A stretch of 64,000 nt of DNA from Fistulifera solaris (taxonomy: Eukaryota > Bacillariophyta > Bacillariophyceae > Naviculales > Stauroneidaceae). Below the pieces are notes generated by a model. The model was given only the letters and a program-made list of their open reading frames with translations. It was not told where the DNA came from and made no database searches. Where the stretch lies: assembly GCA_030295235.1 (NCBI GenBank), contig AP026150.1, positions 1 to 64,000 of the forward strand. The letters run 5' to 3'. Position numbers and translations under genes: made by a program. This document shows positions 35,353 through 47,197 of this stretch, in pieces (the stretch's first letter is position 1; each line of letters starts with the position of its first letter).

Positions 35353-37068
35353 GGTAAATAGAAAGTTTGTAACAATAGTAAAGAATAGATATTGTTAAAA
35401 TGGATTGTCTTTTTCATTTGTGTGTTGTGCTTTTTGCAGAAATCGTCTCTGCGGACGACGAGGAATGAAGAACGAGGCGTCCTAGCTTGACGCGAAGCAC
35501 TACTCACCCAGATTTTCTGTGAGTGTGAAGACACCTCACCTCCAGATTCTCTGTCCGAATGAGAACACGGTGACAACAACTCTCTCCCAGATTTTCTGTG
35601 GATGTGAAAACAACACTCCCCCAGAGCTTCTACTGATGTGAAAACAACAATCACCCAGATTTTCTGTGTACTCATTTGTAAACTACAAATTATTTGTTCA
35701 CAGCTTATTGCGATTCGATCCTGTTTATTATGCGCATCCGCATCACAAAAGCATTCATTCAATTGTAATTCATCGTTTCGTCTTTGTTTCCATTTATCGC
35801 TTATTCACTTCCATCGCTTTACTTCCCTGCAAAGCGTACATTAGGAATCTGAGCCTCTTTTTGGAACTCATTCCGTCGTCCCTTCTCAAGTTCGAGCACG
35901 CAGTACGCTGGGAGCAAGCGGGCGTAAAACCTACGTACAAATTGTTTCGAACGCTCACCAATCTGCAGGAACTCGAAAGTTATAAGGAATATGTGATTAT
36001 GTTACATGATAAGGGCACTCTCATCCGTCTTTTGCCGGAATGAATAATTGATTTGCCTGTTTTTGACTGATCGCGAGGTGTGCGCGTCATTCGATGAGGA
36101 TGACCTTTCGTTGCACATTGCTGGTGAAAATGACGAGTCTCTTGCTGAAACAGAAGCCTATCTGATAGACTTGGACGTGAAGTGTCCAGAGGAAAGGTGG
36201 TTTGAAGTTTGCGTATCTGGTGAGGAGTCCTCGATTTCCGTGCCGCTGGATCCCAGTGTTTCATCCGTCTGTTTGAGATCACTCCGTCACGAAGAGTGAT
36301 TTTGAGCAGCTTGTTACTAATTTTTGAGCAATATATCACTTTAGTAACAAGAGATCATTTTGTGGCGCTAGAATTCGTCCTCAGTATGTTTGAGGATGGG
36401 GGTACCGCTTTTTTGGATGCGCTCGAGAACCAGCAAGAATCCATTGGTTTACTATCGTTGGCATGAAAAAGCCAGCCAATGAAAGCAACATGCAACAACT
36501 CTCCGCAATCTTTTCTAGCAACCGGAATGTAGTAGTAACAAATGAGGGTGGTACTTGTAATGTTTATGCTATCTCTACGACATCCTGCAACGTCCTGATC
36601 ACTTTCCCGTTGTTCAATGTAAACCGGCATCTTGTCCGTTGAGAAAGGAGCAACTTTCGGTTAACATTCACGTAAACTTGCACATATATGGTGTTGTACA
36701 TTATTGTCCGATGCTCTCACGACAAACCTGACTCGGATGCTTTTTATCTGATACTTCCTGTGCCGGGAAGAAAATTTGAAAAATTTTTGGCAACCTTTTG
36801 TCCGTTGTTGCTCACCTGTGACAAGCACTATTTGGCCCGATGTACCACCTTCGTCTAAATATTCATACATTTAGACGAAAAACAGCTTCGGTGCTCCTTT
36901 TGTCGCTCTTCCCTCGAAATTCTCCACCTATTTTTGAGAGAGGCGGAGTTCCACTCGCGCTTACATCCATAACCAAGCCACAAACAACCAAAGGATCGTG
37001 ACAAATTATCACCAACGTTCATCTCTATTCATTATTTTTATTCGTCACTCTTCAAAAATCGCTAAGAA
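35353..37068. other. Intergenic, about 1.7 kb, with a minisatellite
   Basis: Begins with the 3' flank of copy 3 and a degenerate minisatellite (35504-35669). Short open frames at 35838-36043 and 36048-36299 (plus) and a minus-strand frame at 36355-36870 broken by one TAA at 36661-36663 look mildly protein-like but match nothing I recognise. The last 150 bp are the probable promoter of the Pro-rich gene. Confidence 0.4.
35504..35669. repeat. Degenerate minisatellite, about five units of 33-45 bp
   Basis: The core CCCAGATTTTCTGTG recurs at about 35508, 35541, 35586, 35620 and 35654, with GTGAAAACAAC between units. The units are imperfect and unequal in length. It lies about 150 bp downstream of the copy 3 stop. 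Confidence 0.75.
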
Positions 37069-38168
37069 ATGAAATTCACAGCAGCATACTTGGGGCTTTG
37101 TCTTTTCGCTTCGGCGGAGGCTGCGCAATTCACGCAATCGTTTCTCGAATATCAAGCGAGTGGAGAGAACCGCGGAGGCGCTTTTGAAGAGATGAAAACC
37201 ACCATGACTGCTTCTTACGGCTCACGCCGATTGACCCATACTCTCCCTCCCTTCATCGTCCCTCGCGAGTGCAATTATAGCGCCATCAATCACACTCCCA
37301 CGTCGACAAATCCCATTGATCAGTTTGTCTGCCCGGATCGATGCGGAACAGGCCGAACCTTTACACTTCGCATAGCCTCGACATGCGACGGACCTTACGA
37401 CGACGCAGGAACTACGTGCAGTGCAGTTATTCAGTGTGGAATCACAGGATGCACGAACGGTCTGTCCCAATGTCCGCCTATAGAAATCGTGGACTTTAAC
37501 AGCGCCATCGATGAAGCTTGCGATGTTTTGTGTGATGCCGCCCCTGCTCCGACACCGGTAGCTGCTCCTGTCCCCGTCCCGGTGGCAGTGCCCGTTCCCC
37601 AGCCCGTGGTTTCACCGGTAGGACCTCCGGTAGCCATTCCGACGCCCGTAAGCGTACCGACGCCCCTCAGTTCTCCGGTAGCGATCCCCACACCCGTGTC
37701 TCCCACACTTCCAACCCCCATTTCGACCCCAGTGAGTGTACCTACCCTTCCCACTCCCATTGGAACCCCTGTGTTTGTCCCTTCGCCAGTGAGTCCTCCG
37801 GTTTTGGGTCCTATTAGCGGCAAGCGTACCGGAAATGTCGCGGCGGTGAATGCTCCCATCTCCGTGCCTCTTTCGACTCTTTCGTCTCCGGTGGCTCCTG
37901 TCGCCGAAGCCCCGGTGGAAGCGCCCGTTGAGACTGTGGAGGCTGCAACTACCGAAAGTGGCACCGTGCGAGGCAGCAGCAGCACCACCAAGTCGACGAA
38001 ATCGAAGAAATCCAAATCGGTAAGTGAAGGACGTTTATGTTGCTTTATCGGAACCGATTGAATATATCTAACCTCTTGATGTTTTTTTTTTGTTTGTGAC
38101 AGTCATCTTATTGCGATGATAGTGCGAATGGCAACAAGAAAAGATGTTTGAAGCGAAAGTCTACTTAA
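37069..38168 (+). CDS. Secreted Pro-rich protein with Ser/Lys-rich tail, possible frustule/wall protein
   Basis: Exons 37069-38019 and 38103-38168 (intron 83 bp, TCG|GTAAGT...GACAG|TCA), 338 aa. Signal peptide MKFTAAYLGLCLFASAEA. An RRL tripeptide at residues 53-55 recalls the RXL processing site of diatom silaffins and silacidins. Residues 65-165 form a domain with about 10 Cys. Residues 165-265 are a Pro/Val/Thr repeat region (PVPVPVAVPVP, PTPVSVPTPL, PTPIGTPVFVP). The C-terminus is basic and Ser/Lys-rich (STTKSTKSKKSKS, then NKKRCLKRKST). Low-complexity composition and the tail suggest a biosilica or wall-matrix role; this is inference, since no catalytic domain exists. A long antisense frame here is only the shadow of the Pro codons. 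Confidence 0.85.
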
Positions 38169-39852
38169 AAGTGGATTGCAATATGACCGAAAGCTCTTAT
38201 CTGCATTCGTTGGCTGTCTATTTCATCAGCAACTGATGCCTTTTCCTTTTCGAATATAAATAATTAAGTTTGCATGAATATTAAAAGAGTATTTATTTGC
38301 TTCGTTGCAGTTTAATTCAATAAGGATGTACATCCGGACGATTTTTATTTGTCAAACGAATTCCTTACCTTTGTGTCGGGTAACCCTCCTTCAATCGAGC
38401 TGAAGTGATACAATTCTTTAACGTTCCTACAGAATAAAGAATTGCTCATCTTCTTCTCAAGTAAATCGTTGCGACAGGTGTGTGTTTGTGTCGACGATTT
38501 GGGAAAAAAATGAAATGTCATTATGTTTCAACGTTTTGTCTTCTGGTGTATTATTTGTTTTACTCCGAGTGAGTTAGTTGTTTGGCGCTTGCGTTTGTTT
38601 GGGGACTGAAAACCTGTTCAGTCGGAAACGGCATGCGACTCTTGAAACGAATTTCAATGAAACACGCTAGTTTGTTGTCGATGGCGACGAAAAAAAATTT
38701 ATTGAGGAATGAAGATTTGTGCGAATGACGAAACGCGAAATGGGTGAGAGTTTTTTGAGAACAAGGCCTTTCAGCTTAGCTCGCGATCCAAAAAATCCAA
38801 ATGGTCCACCAGCACAAGCATGGTTCACACTTGCCAGATAAAAATCTCTTGAAACTGAAACGTCTGGACTCGTGACTCGCACACCAAAGCCAAAAGCCAT
38901 GAGCTGAGGATTAATCAGATCCCGGATGAGGCCATTTCGTAGGCATTAAGATAAATGTCTGTTTCTTCATGGGAAAGTAGAAAATTCTTGGAAAGTTCTC
39001 AGGTCTTGGTTCGTTTCCTTGCATCTTGGCTTTCTCCTTGTATGCCACGAAGTCTTTGATGTTTTACAGCTGGCAGAGTTCTTTCGCAGCAGAAAAAGAG
39101 CGCATTATTAACAAGTGATCCACGAATGATATTTATTTCGCACCCGAAAAACTTTCCTATGTGCTAAAGAATAACGAAGAACATCATTGTTTTTTGTTGG
39201 GACAGGTCATTGTGAAATTGTGAATTGTGAAAGACGAAACTTGTAACTTGTATGGTGTATCGTGCACGTGATTGGTGGGATCTTGATGGCGCGTCAATGG
39301 TCAATGGTCATCGGACATCCGCCAATGACCAACCAGAGTCTGTGCTGGGCGTATTGCGCTACTGCAAACTACGAATACTCCGTTGTCCTTGGCGTACCTT
39401 CGACCTTCGACCCTTCGACCTTCGCACTGCAAAAAAAATTGAAAGTCGGTCCGACTGGTTGTTGGTGTTCCGATACCTTATTCGATCCGCTAAACACACA
39501 TACAATCGCTTCAGAGACCGCCTTTATTTTCTAAATCGAATCAATAAAGACCCAAAGCGCATTGCTTCGCATAAATTGAGCTTTGGTTCGGGTTTCAGCG
39601 AACACCCGAGTGCTGGACATCAATCGAGAGGCATTGTTCAACCGATTCATTGACGCGATTTTACTCCAAAAGTTTTCACAACTGGCGCGAGAATAACAAT
39701 TTCGTAACGCCGATTCATCTCTTTCATAAACGCAGCTTTCAAAACTGCTGCCATTATTTCATAATCACTGAAAGCGAATTCATAATATTAGTCCTCATAC
39801 AAGGCCCTTTCATAAAATCAATCGTCATAACAGAGCAACTCTTATCGTAACA
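38169..39852. other. Intergenic, about 1.7 kb
   Basis: Between the Pro-rich gene and copy 4. Short duplications occur (ACCTTCG-type units at 39397-39424, GTGAAATTGTGAATTGTGAA near 39212-39231, TCAATGG twice near 39296-39309). A 77-codon minus frame at 38667-38900 starts with ATG but has no recognisable motif. No gene called. Confidence 0.45.
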
Positions 39853-42800
39853 ATGATGAAAACAGGTAAGTCAACGAAGCGATTCTCTCTTTTTCAACGA
39901 ATTTTGTTCTCATAATGACATCACTACGCAGTCCTTTTATTATTATGGCTTCTTGCCGACCACACTGCCGAGGCTCAATTCCTTGCCAACTTGTTTCAAC
40001 GAAATCGAACGACGACCACCACCACCACTTCGTTCGCTTGTCAGTTGAGTAAAACCGTGCCATTGACCACGTACAAAGAAACGACCGATTTGCGACTCGC
40101 CAACACCAAAGTATCGGTCAACGAAGTTTGTGTGCTCTGGCGCATTACTTCGACTGGTGTGCGCGTACCGGTGGCTCGTTCTTACAGTGGCAACAATTGG
40201 GAAGCCCAAAGTGGGCCGTATGCACGACAGAAGTTGACATGTAGCAGTGGTATTTGCACGACGCGCTTGCCGGCCCGTGCAGACACGCAACGTTACGAGT
40301 TGGTGTCGTATCAACGTCGAGTCCTCAGCAAAGATGAAACGGCGGCGCGTTTCTTAGAACAGACTACCTTTGGACCTCGACTCAGTGAGATCCGTGCCTT
40401 TCCGGATGTGACCACTCTTACATTTGCACAGTGGTTTCTGAATCAAGCCAATCTATCCATTACTTCGCATCGCGCGGAATTTCGAAAGCGTCTCAACCAT
40501 CGTTTCCCCTCCAGCGGAAACACAAGAGTCGGCCGTGTGACTCAGCCCTGCGAAGTCGGCACACGTTATCGTCGAGCAGCTTTCAGTGACAAAGATCAGG
40601 AAGCGATTGTTGAGATTCGTACGTTGTCGTCGACGCAGAAAGCCCTATCGATTGACGGAAAGTTACGCACGATAGTCAACGCGTCCCAGCTGTACTCCAA
40701 TGCCGTTCAGGCAGGTCAACAACTAGCGGACGGAAAGTAAGTATACGCTGTGTCTTTTGTCTTCGGGCGTTTCGATTATTGATAACTCAGTATTTGAACA
40801 TTACAGGTATCCCGTCTGTGACAAAGTCGAAACATGGATCGGAGGAAAGTTCCATTTGGTGCACAACGGTGTCTGCGGAAATCTATTCGCCGATAGCATC
40901 GCAGTGGGCAATCCAGCCGTGTCGCTGGACTCAGCTAGTGCATCGAAAGCCACAATTCTTGATTTAAGCAACAAGGTTCGGGTGGTGGATACTCAGTATT
41001 ATAATGCTGTGCAGGATCTTCTTGTCACAGCTCCTGTGAGTCCTTGTACGCAAGTGACTCAGGAGAGCCACATGTTTGGATTTTACGACGGAAAATATTG
41101 GCTTCATGATCCGCGCTTCGTGATCGACGAAAACACGTTGGACAAGCCAAACACGGAAGCGTGCACCTCCGCTCCGTCAACCTTCCTCAACGAGGATTCG
41201 TGCATCCTTGCCCAAACAACTCCATGTGGCACCTCAACTTCACCCACAACTGTAGACTTGGTATGTGGGAGTCCATTCGAAGTCGCGAACAACGCATCTT
41301 TGGCAGGTTCCTTAATTGGGGGAGCGTTTGACATTGTTACTTCTGAAAACAAGACCACACCTGAAAACGAACTCATGGATCAGAATCTCATGATTTGGAT
41401 GGATATTTCGCTTTCGAGTAAAGACCAATTGAGGCAGCGAATTGCTTGGGCCTTGAGTCAAATTCTGGTTGTGTCTCCGTATGCAGTCGAAGCCTGGTAT
41501 ACAAATGAAGTTTTCCTCACGTACTACGACATCTTTGTGAGGCACGCTTTTGGAAATTACCGTGACATCCTCAAAGAAGTCTCTTACAGTCCCGCAATGG
41601 CACAGATGCTGAGCTACGACGGCAGCAAAAGCACAGCACTCGTCTACTATCAGAGTCAACGCATGGAGTATCCTGATGAGAACTTTTCTCGCGAAGTAAT
41701 GCAATTGTTTAGCATCAGCACGCATCAGTTGAACCAGGATGGTACCCCTATACTGGATGGAACCAATCACCCTGTATTAAGTTACACGAACGACGACATC
41801 ATGGAATATGCTAGGATGTGGACCGGTTTCAAGCCACAGCCTCGTCGAAACAACGTAGAGGATTTCCCGTCACCTTGGAGAGGCAGTCCTGTCGATCCCA
41901 TGATGATCGAAGCCGAAGCAAGAGACAGTTTGCCAAAGGTATGTTGATTGTGTTTCCAATATTTTCACCCTTATGCTTGATTTGCGAACAACAAACACTT
42001 AAAAAAATTTTGTTTCAATCCCTTGCAGATGGGTCTGAACCGTACATATGTTGGAGACGGATATCCGCTGTGCTCCGACTTGCCTAACCAGCACTTTCTC
42101 AAGCGTGGGGCAACCTACCGGCTGTTGGGGCCAAAGCCCCAGCCCCGTCTGTTGAACGACCCTAAGAGCTGGACCGACTCGACGACGACGAAGCGCTTTT
42201 CACTAGATAAAACCTCCAGCCTCTACCAAGCACTCTGCAAAGCGTCTGGTGGCGTATGTTCTTATCCTGTAAAAGTTGTATTACAGACAAATATTGCCTG
42301 CACTGGAGTCGAGTGTGAGATCGACGAACCCCGTGTCATAGAAGTAAGCGGCATGTACTACGAGTATACGCGTTTGCCGTGTGTCCAACAAGCATTTTTC
42401 AACAATCCGGCAATAATGGTAAACCAGTGGGGATGGACCGTTTGCGCAGATAGACGTACGGCTGCAGCATCACTTGCTTGCTGTCCCACTAGTACTGGCA
42501 AAGCAAACACCACTTTGGTCAAGTTCGCCGGCGAGAAATTGACATTCGATAGGTCTATGGCTCGCTGCAAGGCCAACGGCATGGTCACATGCGACGTGGC
42601 CTGGTGGGATTGCAACGGTTGTAACACGCAGCTGGGACACTGGACAACCCAATCATGCAATTTGGTAGTAAAAGTACATCGTGATGGGAAAATCGGAATC
42701 GTACACGAAGCTCCGGAAAGCTGGCCAGGTGGAAGCAAAAATATGTACTATAATGTCAAAAGAGACACGAAGACATCATTCCGAGTAGACTGGCAAGGGC

Positions 42801-45563
42801 CGCTGAGTACGCTACTTGGTTCGTACAACACTCAATGTGCTACCATGGGATGCAAAATGGACACAACCGAGAATGTTTGTCTTTGTCCTGTTGCCTCTGT
42901 GGCGGATAGTCCCGTTTTCACCAGCGCTCCAACAGTGACTCAAGTCCTTCACCAGTTACCCATAGGATCCTTTTCTCCTGACATTCTAACAGGAACTTAT
43001 AGCGCACGGGATCTTGGCAATGGGGTTCTTATGTACTCAACAGACGGGTTGTTTTCTGCAAGATCCGTTTTCCAGGTCAAAGATGCCAATGGAGTAACAC
43101 ACTTCCGAAAAAACATCAAGTCGACTGTGACAATTGGGTCTGGAACGCTCTCTTTCCGAAACCCGCCTCATTTCGTATCGCTCGCTTTCCCCGAGGCCCG
43201 TGATGCTGCTTATGAGACAGATGCCGGACTGGATCACTATTTTGTAAGTCGAACACATTGTTTCGCATCGTCAAGATCGTAACCGTTCGGAAACTGATCA
43301 TGCACCACTCACGTGTCCTGTTAATTTGCTTGCAGTATCATCCAAACACTGCGCCTTTCCTGGCTTCAAGAATGCTGCAGCGTTTCGGTCTATCCAATCC
43401 TTCCCCTCGCATGATCTCAACTGTTGCGAATGCGTTTCGAACAGGCGTTTACGTCGCAGGTGGAGTGACTCTAGGTAGCAAAAGTATGGCGACATGTTCG
43501 CCATGATGGCTGCCATTGTGCTCGATCGTGAGTCTCGTGCTCCGATTCTAGATGCAGACCCTGTTTCTGGATCACTCCAGGAACCGTTTCTCCGCTATGT
43601 TCGCACCATGAGGTCGCTCGAGTTCAAGCGTTCTCCGGATGCTCCCTACATTCGCTTTAATACGTACTTTCCGAGCACCCTTGCACAGCAACCACATTTA
43701 CAAACAAGTGTATTCTCCTACTTCGCACCTGATTTCTCTCCTGCCGGACCTGTCGGAAATGCCGGTCTCTACTGCCCTGAGTGCGAGATCACCGACGGAC
43801 CGAAAGCAATCAACTTGATGAATGCTTTGAACAGTCTCCTCAAGTACGGATTGACTTCGTCCTACGGTGGATTCGGGCACGGACGGGGGCTCACACCTAG
43901 CAAGGGCAATTACACGAACTCGTTTGGTAACTTAGCTTTGCAGCTGAGTGACTCGTTGACGGCGGTTCAAATAGTGGACGAACTTGCCTTGCTGCTTACA
44001 GCTGGTAGATTGAGCGCTCAAAAACGGACCATGATGGTGAACGTGTTTAACTCGCAGGTTTCGAGGGCGCAAGGTATTATCACGGTCGAGCAATTGATGC
44101 TCACGACGCCCGAATTTCACACAAACACCTTATCCCATAACAATGCCGGTGCAGTCTCTCCGCCTCCTCTGCCGACACCCAATACAAAGCCGTACAAGGC
44201 AGTCATCTATGTGATGCTTTCGGGAGGTGTAGACTCATTCAACATGCTTGTTCCTCAAGTTTGTACTGGAACAAACAGTGCCGGAGTCACCGTCGATCAG
44301 CAATACAATGTGGAGCGTGGGAGTTTGGCTCTTCCCTCAGGCGAACGATCTTTGCAAATCACGACTACAAATCAACCTTGTTCGACATTCGCTATCCACA
44401 AAGAGCTGCCGCTGTTCAAGTCGTTGTATGATGCCGGCGATTTGACCTTTATCGCGAATATGGGAGTGCTGAATGATGTCACGGGAATCGACAAGGCCAA
44501 TTACATGGCCAAGACTCGAGTTCAACTCTTTGCTCACAACTGGATGACGCAGGAAGCAAAAACGATGGATCCCAAGGCCTCCAAGTTCGGCACCGGTGTC
44601 CTTGGTCGACTGAGCTCGGTGTTGAAAGATAAAGGGTACACACCAAGTTCGGTTTCATTCGATAGTGGATCGGTGGCCAATTCTCCGGAACGTAATAAGG
44701 CACCGAAACCAGTCGTCGTAAGTCCCTACGGAGTGAGCAAGTTTGACTCCAAACCGTGGGCCGATAAATTCGACTTGACGTCCTACGCTCGGCAGTTAAA
44801 TGCCAAGCCCAACTCCACCGATTCGTTCATTGGTCAGACCTGGTCCTCCCGCTTCATTGACGGAATCGATGAAGCTGAATTTTTCAAAAGCAAAGTCGAG
44901 CAAGCTCCTTTGGGAGGTCACTGGAACTGGGACATGGGTAATCTTGGCTATCAGTTCCGCATGCTTTCGAAGCTTATGAAAAGTCGCGACGTGAGGGGAG
45001 TCGATCGTGATGTGTTTTACACGGAGTTCGGCGGGTGGGATCACCATAATGGACAAGTCTCTGGTTTGCAAAACAAATTCAGGGAACTGAACAAGTCACT
45101 CGACTTGCTCATCACAGAATTGAAACTGCAAGGCGTCTGGAACGATGTGACGATCGTTATCGCCTCTGAATTCGGGCGCACCCTTACGCCGAATTCCGGT
45201 GGAGGTTCCGATCACGCTTGGGGAGGACATTATGCGATCATGGGAGGTGATGTGAAAGGAGGAAAGGTTCTCGGTCTCTATCCTACCGACTTGACCGAGA
45301 AAGGACCGCTGAATGTCGGCCGAGGCCGTTTTATTCCGACGACCAGTTGGGATGCTGTATGGAACGGTATTGCGCAGTGGATGGGAATCACCACAGAAAC
45401 TGAGCTTGATTATTGCTTGCCGAATCGAAAGGCGACTTCCGGTGTAAATGGATTTACAAATCTCTTTTCGCGAAGCGATCTTTTTCAATCCGTTGCTCGA
45501 AAAAGACATTTGCGTGAACGAAAAGCTGATCCTGATGCAGGAGAGGTCAATGTTCATTCATAA
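39853..45563 (+). CDS. Copy 4: secreted DUF1800 / DUF1501 fusion lacking the cytochrome b5 domain
   Basis: Exons 39853-39865, 39932-40736, 40807-41938, 42029-43243 and 43336-45563; 1,797 aa after restoring one base. The signal peptide is split by an intron (MMKT | VLLLLWLLADHTAEA). DUF1800 part 1 (AARFLEQTTFGPR), part 2 (LRQRIAWALSQILV, DENFSREVMQLFSI), the Cys-rich module (MGLNRTYVGDG), DUF1800 part 3 (HPNTAPFLASRMLQRFG) and DUF1501 (MLSGGVDSFNMLVP, ASEFGRTLTPN) are all present. Compared with copy 3, 189 codons are missing in frame between TVDL and VCGSPFEV (about 41261), exactly removing the haem domain. One A is missing from a run at 43480-43483 (four instead of five), shifting the frame. 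No intron interrupts the LSY-DENF region, unlike copies 3 and 5. Confidence 0.9.
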
Positions 45564-47197
45564 AATCATGTATCATTCATAAATAACAATATATAAGAAG
45601 GTAACCATAACGATTTGTTTGAAAAACAATAACATGATTTGCTTTTGCCTTGCTTTTTTCATTTTGTTGTGTTTCCCTTGATGATTCCTGTTTCCTGTGT
45701 TAATGCAAGCATTCCTTTGAGATCTCTGCAACGGACAAGAGCATCATTTAGCATTTAGCTATCTGCAACCTTTGCGACAACATATCACAATATCGAAAAC
45801 TACAAACATTTTGGACCTTGATCGCGTTAATCAGCGTCCGCTAAGCAAGACCCACTTTGATTGATTGACATGAGAAATCAAAAAGCGCCTAAAAAGCAAA
45901 CAGCAATTAATAAAAGCATCTCTATCTTGAGGAAAATGGCGTCCATGGGTTATGAGGAATGACGATGATAGGTAGGTACGAGCAATGCAACATGCAATAT
46001 CAAAGTGAACGATATTTTTCTCTTGGTTTCGTGACTGAAAGGCAATCATGGTTTCGTTGAACTTCTCCATTCCGGCCGAGTTCCGTTTTGCTCAATGAAG
46101 TGAAGATCCAAATGATTGACAGGTAGAATTAGACCTCTAGGCTTCAACAAGTAGCTGTAGAAATGGTAGTGTAATCCTTTTGCAAGTGATTGTGGTTCAT
46201 GGGATACTGCATTGCGAGCCACACAGTGAACCATGCTTTTAGGAATTCATGACTGGAAATTCAGTCGTGTCACTGGTGAACCTACACATTGGATTATAGT
46301 AGTGACACAGCGCCTGGTGGTATTGACGGATGTGTGTTGCTTGTTTAGTAATTTTGAGCAGCAACCAAGGAAGATTTCATTGTTCATTCTTTGTTCAAAG
46401 ATACATGCGAGTAAACATGACTTTTTTCTCTTGTTACCATTTTGGAAACAGAGAGAATGGACATGTATTTTTTTAGACGACAATGCGCAGGACCGCTGGA
46501 ATGTGTGTGAACGGAAGCCGCGTTCGTCCCTGTTTCACTCGGTCCATGATGAACTACCGGAACAAGACTGCAATATACTTCCAAAAAAAAAATAAGCTGA
46601 AAGGCGAGTGACGCTGCATTCCCAGCTACTTTTGTCATGCAATTCTTGTCGCACAAGAAAAAACAAAAACAAACAAACAAACAGATGAATAGAACGGAAG
46701 ACGAGCACACAACTTTGAATGGCCCCCTGCCCGATGGCCTTGGCAACTACTATCGCCCGTTCGGGAGCGGTCCTGTATTTCGATCCTATTTCAAGAAGTA
46801 AACACAATAAATATATTGATCACAATGTACAATCTACTCAGCCGAAGCGATCGTGTGAACAAAGGACTCCAGTCACCTCTATCGAAGTTCTTTGAGAATT
46901 CTAAATCCAGGAACTCATTTTCGGGCAGACGAAGGGCATATTATAGAACCGCTCTTTTTGGCATTAAACGGAATGCATTACTGATAGAACAAAATTGGGT
47001 GAACGAATTTAGCATCTTGTCCTTACAATGGGGCTTAGCTAGGCCAACACATATCGGGGGCGTTCCCTCGAATGCCACCGAACCTCTTTCACTGGTCCAA
47101 AAATGGCTCGACAAGCGACTCCGATTTGCAAAGATGGATCCCTTCCTCTTCTTTCACAAAAAAGTGTTGGATGATTATCGCGATGATGATCATGAAC
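45564..47197. other. Intergenic, about 1.6 kb
   Basis: Between copies 4 and 5. Includes an A/C low-complexity stretch (AAAC-type repeats at about 46658-46683). The frame leading into copy 5 stays open from 46816, but this upstream part has no family similarity. No gene called. Confidence 0.45.

Noticed and set aside
37431-38015. 194-codon antisense frame in the Pro-rich gene
   Set aside because: Gly/Thr/Val-rich mirror of the Pro codons on the other strand; no start context or motif.
43480-43483. Programmed ribosomal frameshifting in the large genes
   Set aside because: The shift positions differ in every copy, lie in simple runs and go in both directions; no conserved slippery site is present.
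46816-47197. Long in-frame extension upstream of the copy 5 signal peptide
   Set aside because: No similarity to any family member, and copies 3 and 4 show the protein starts at MMK just before the signal-peptide intron.
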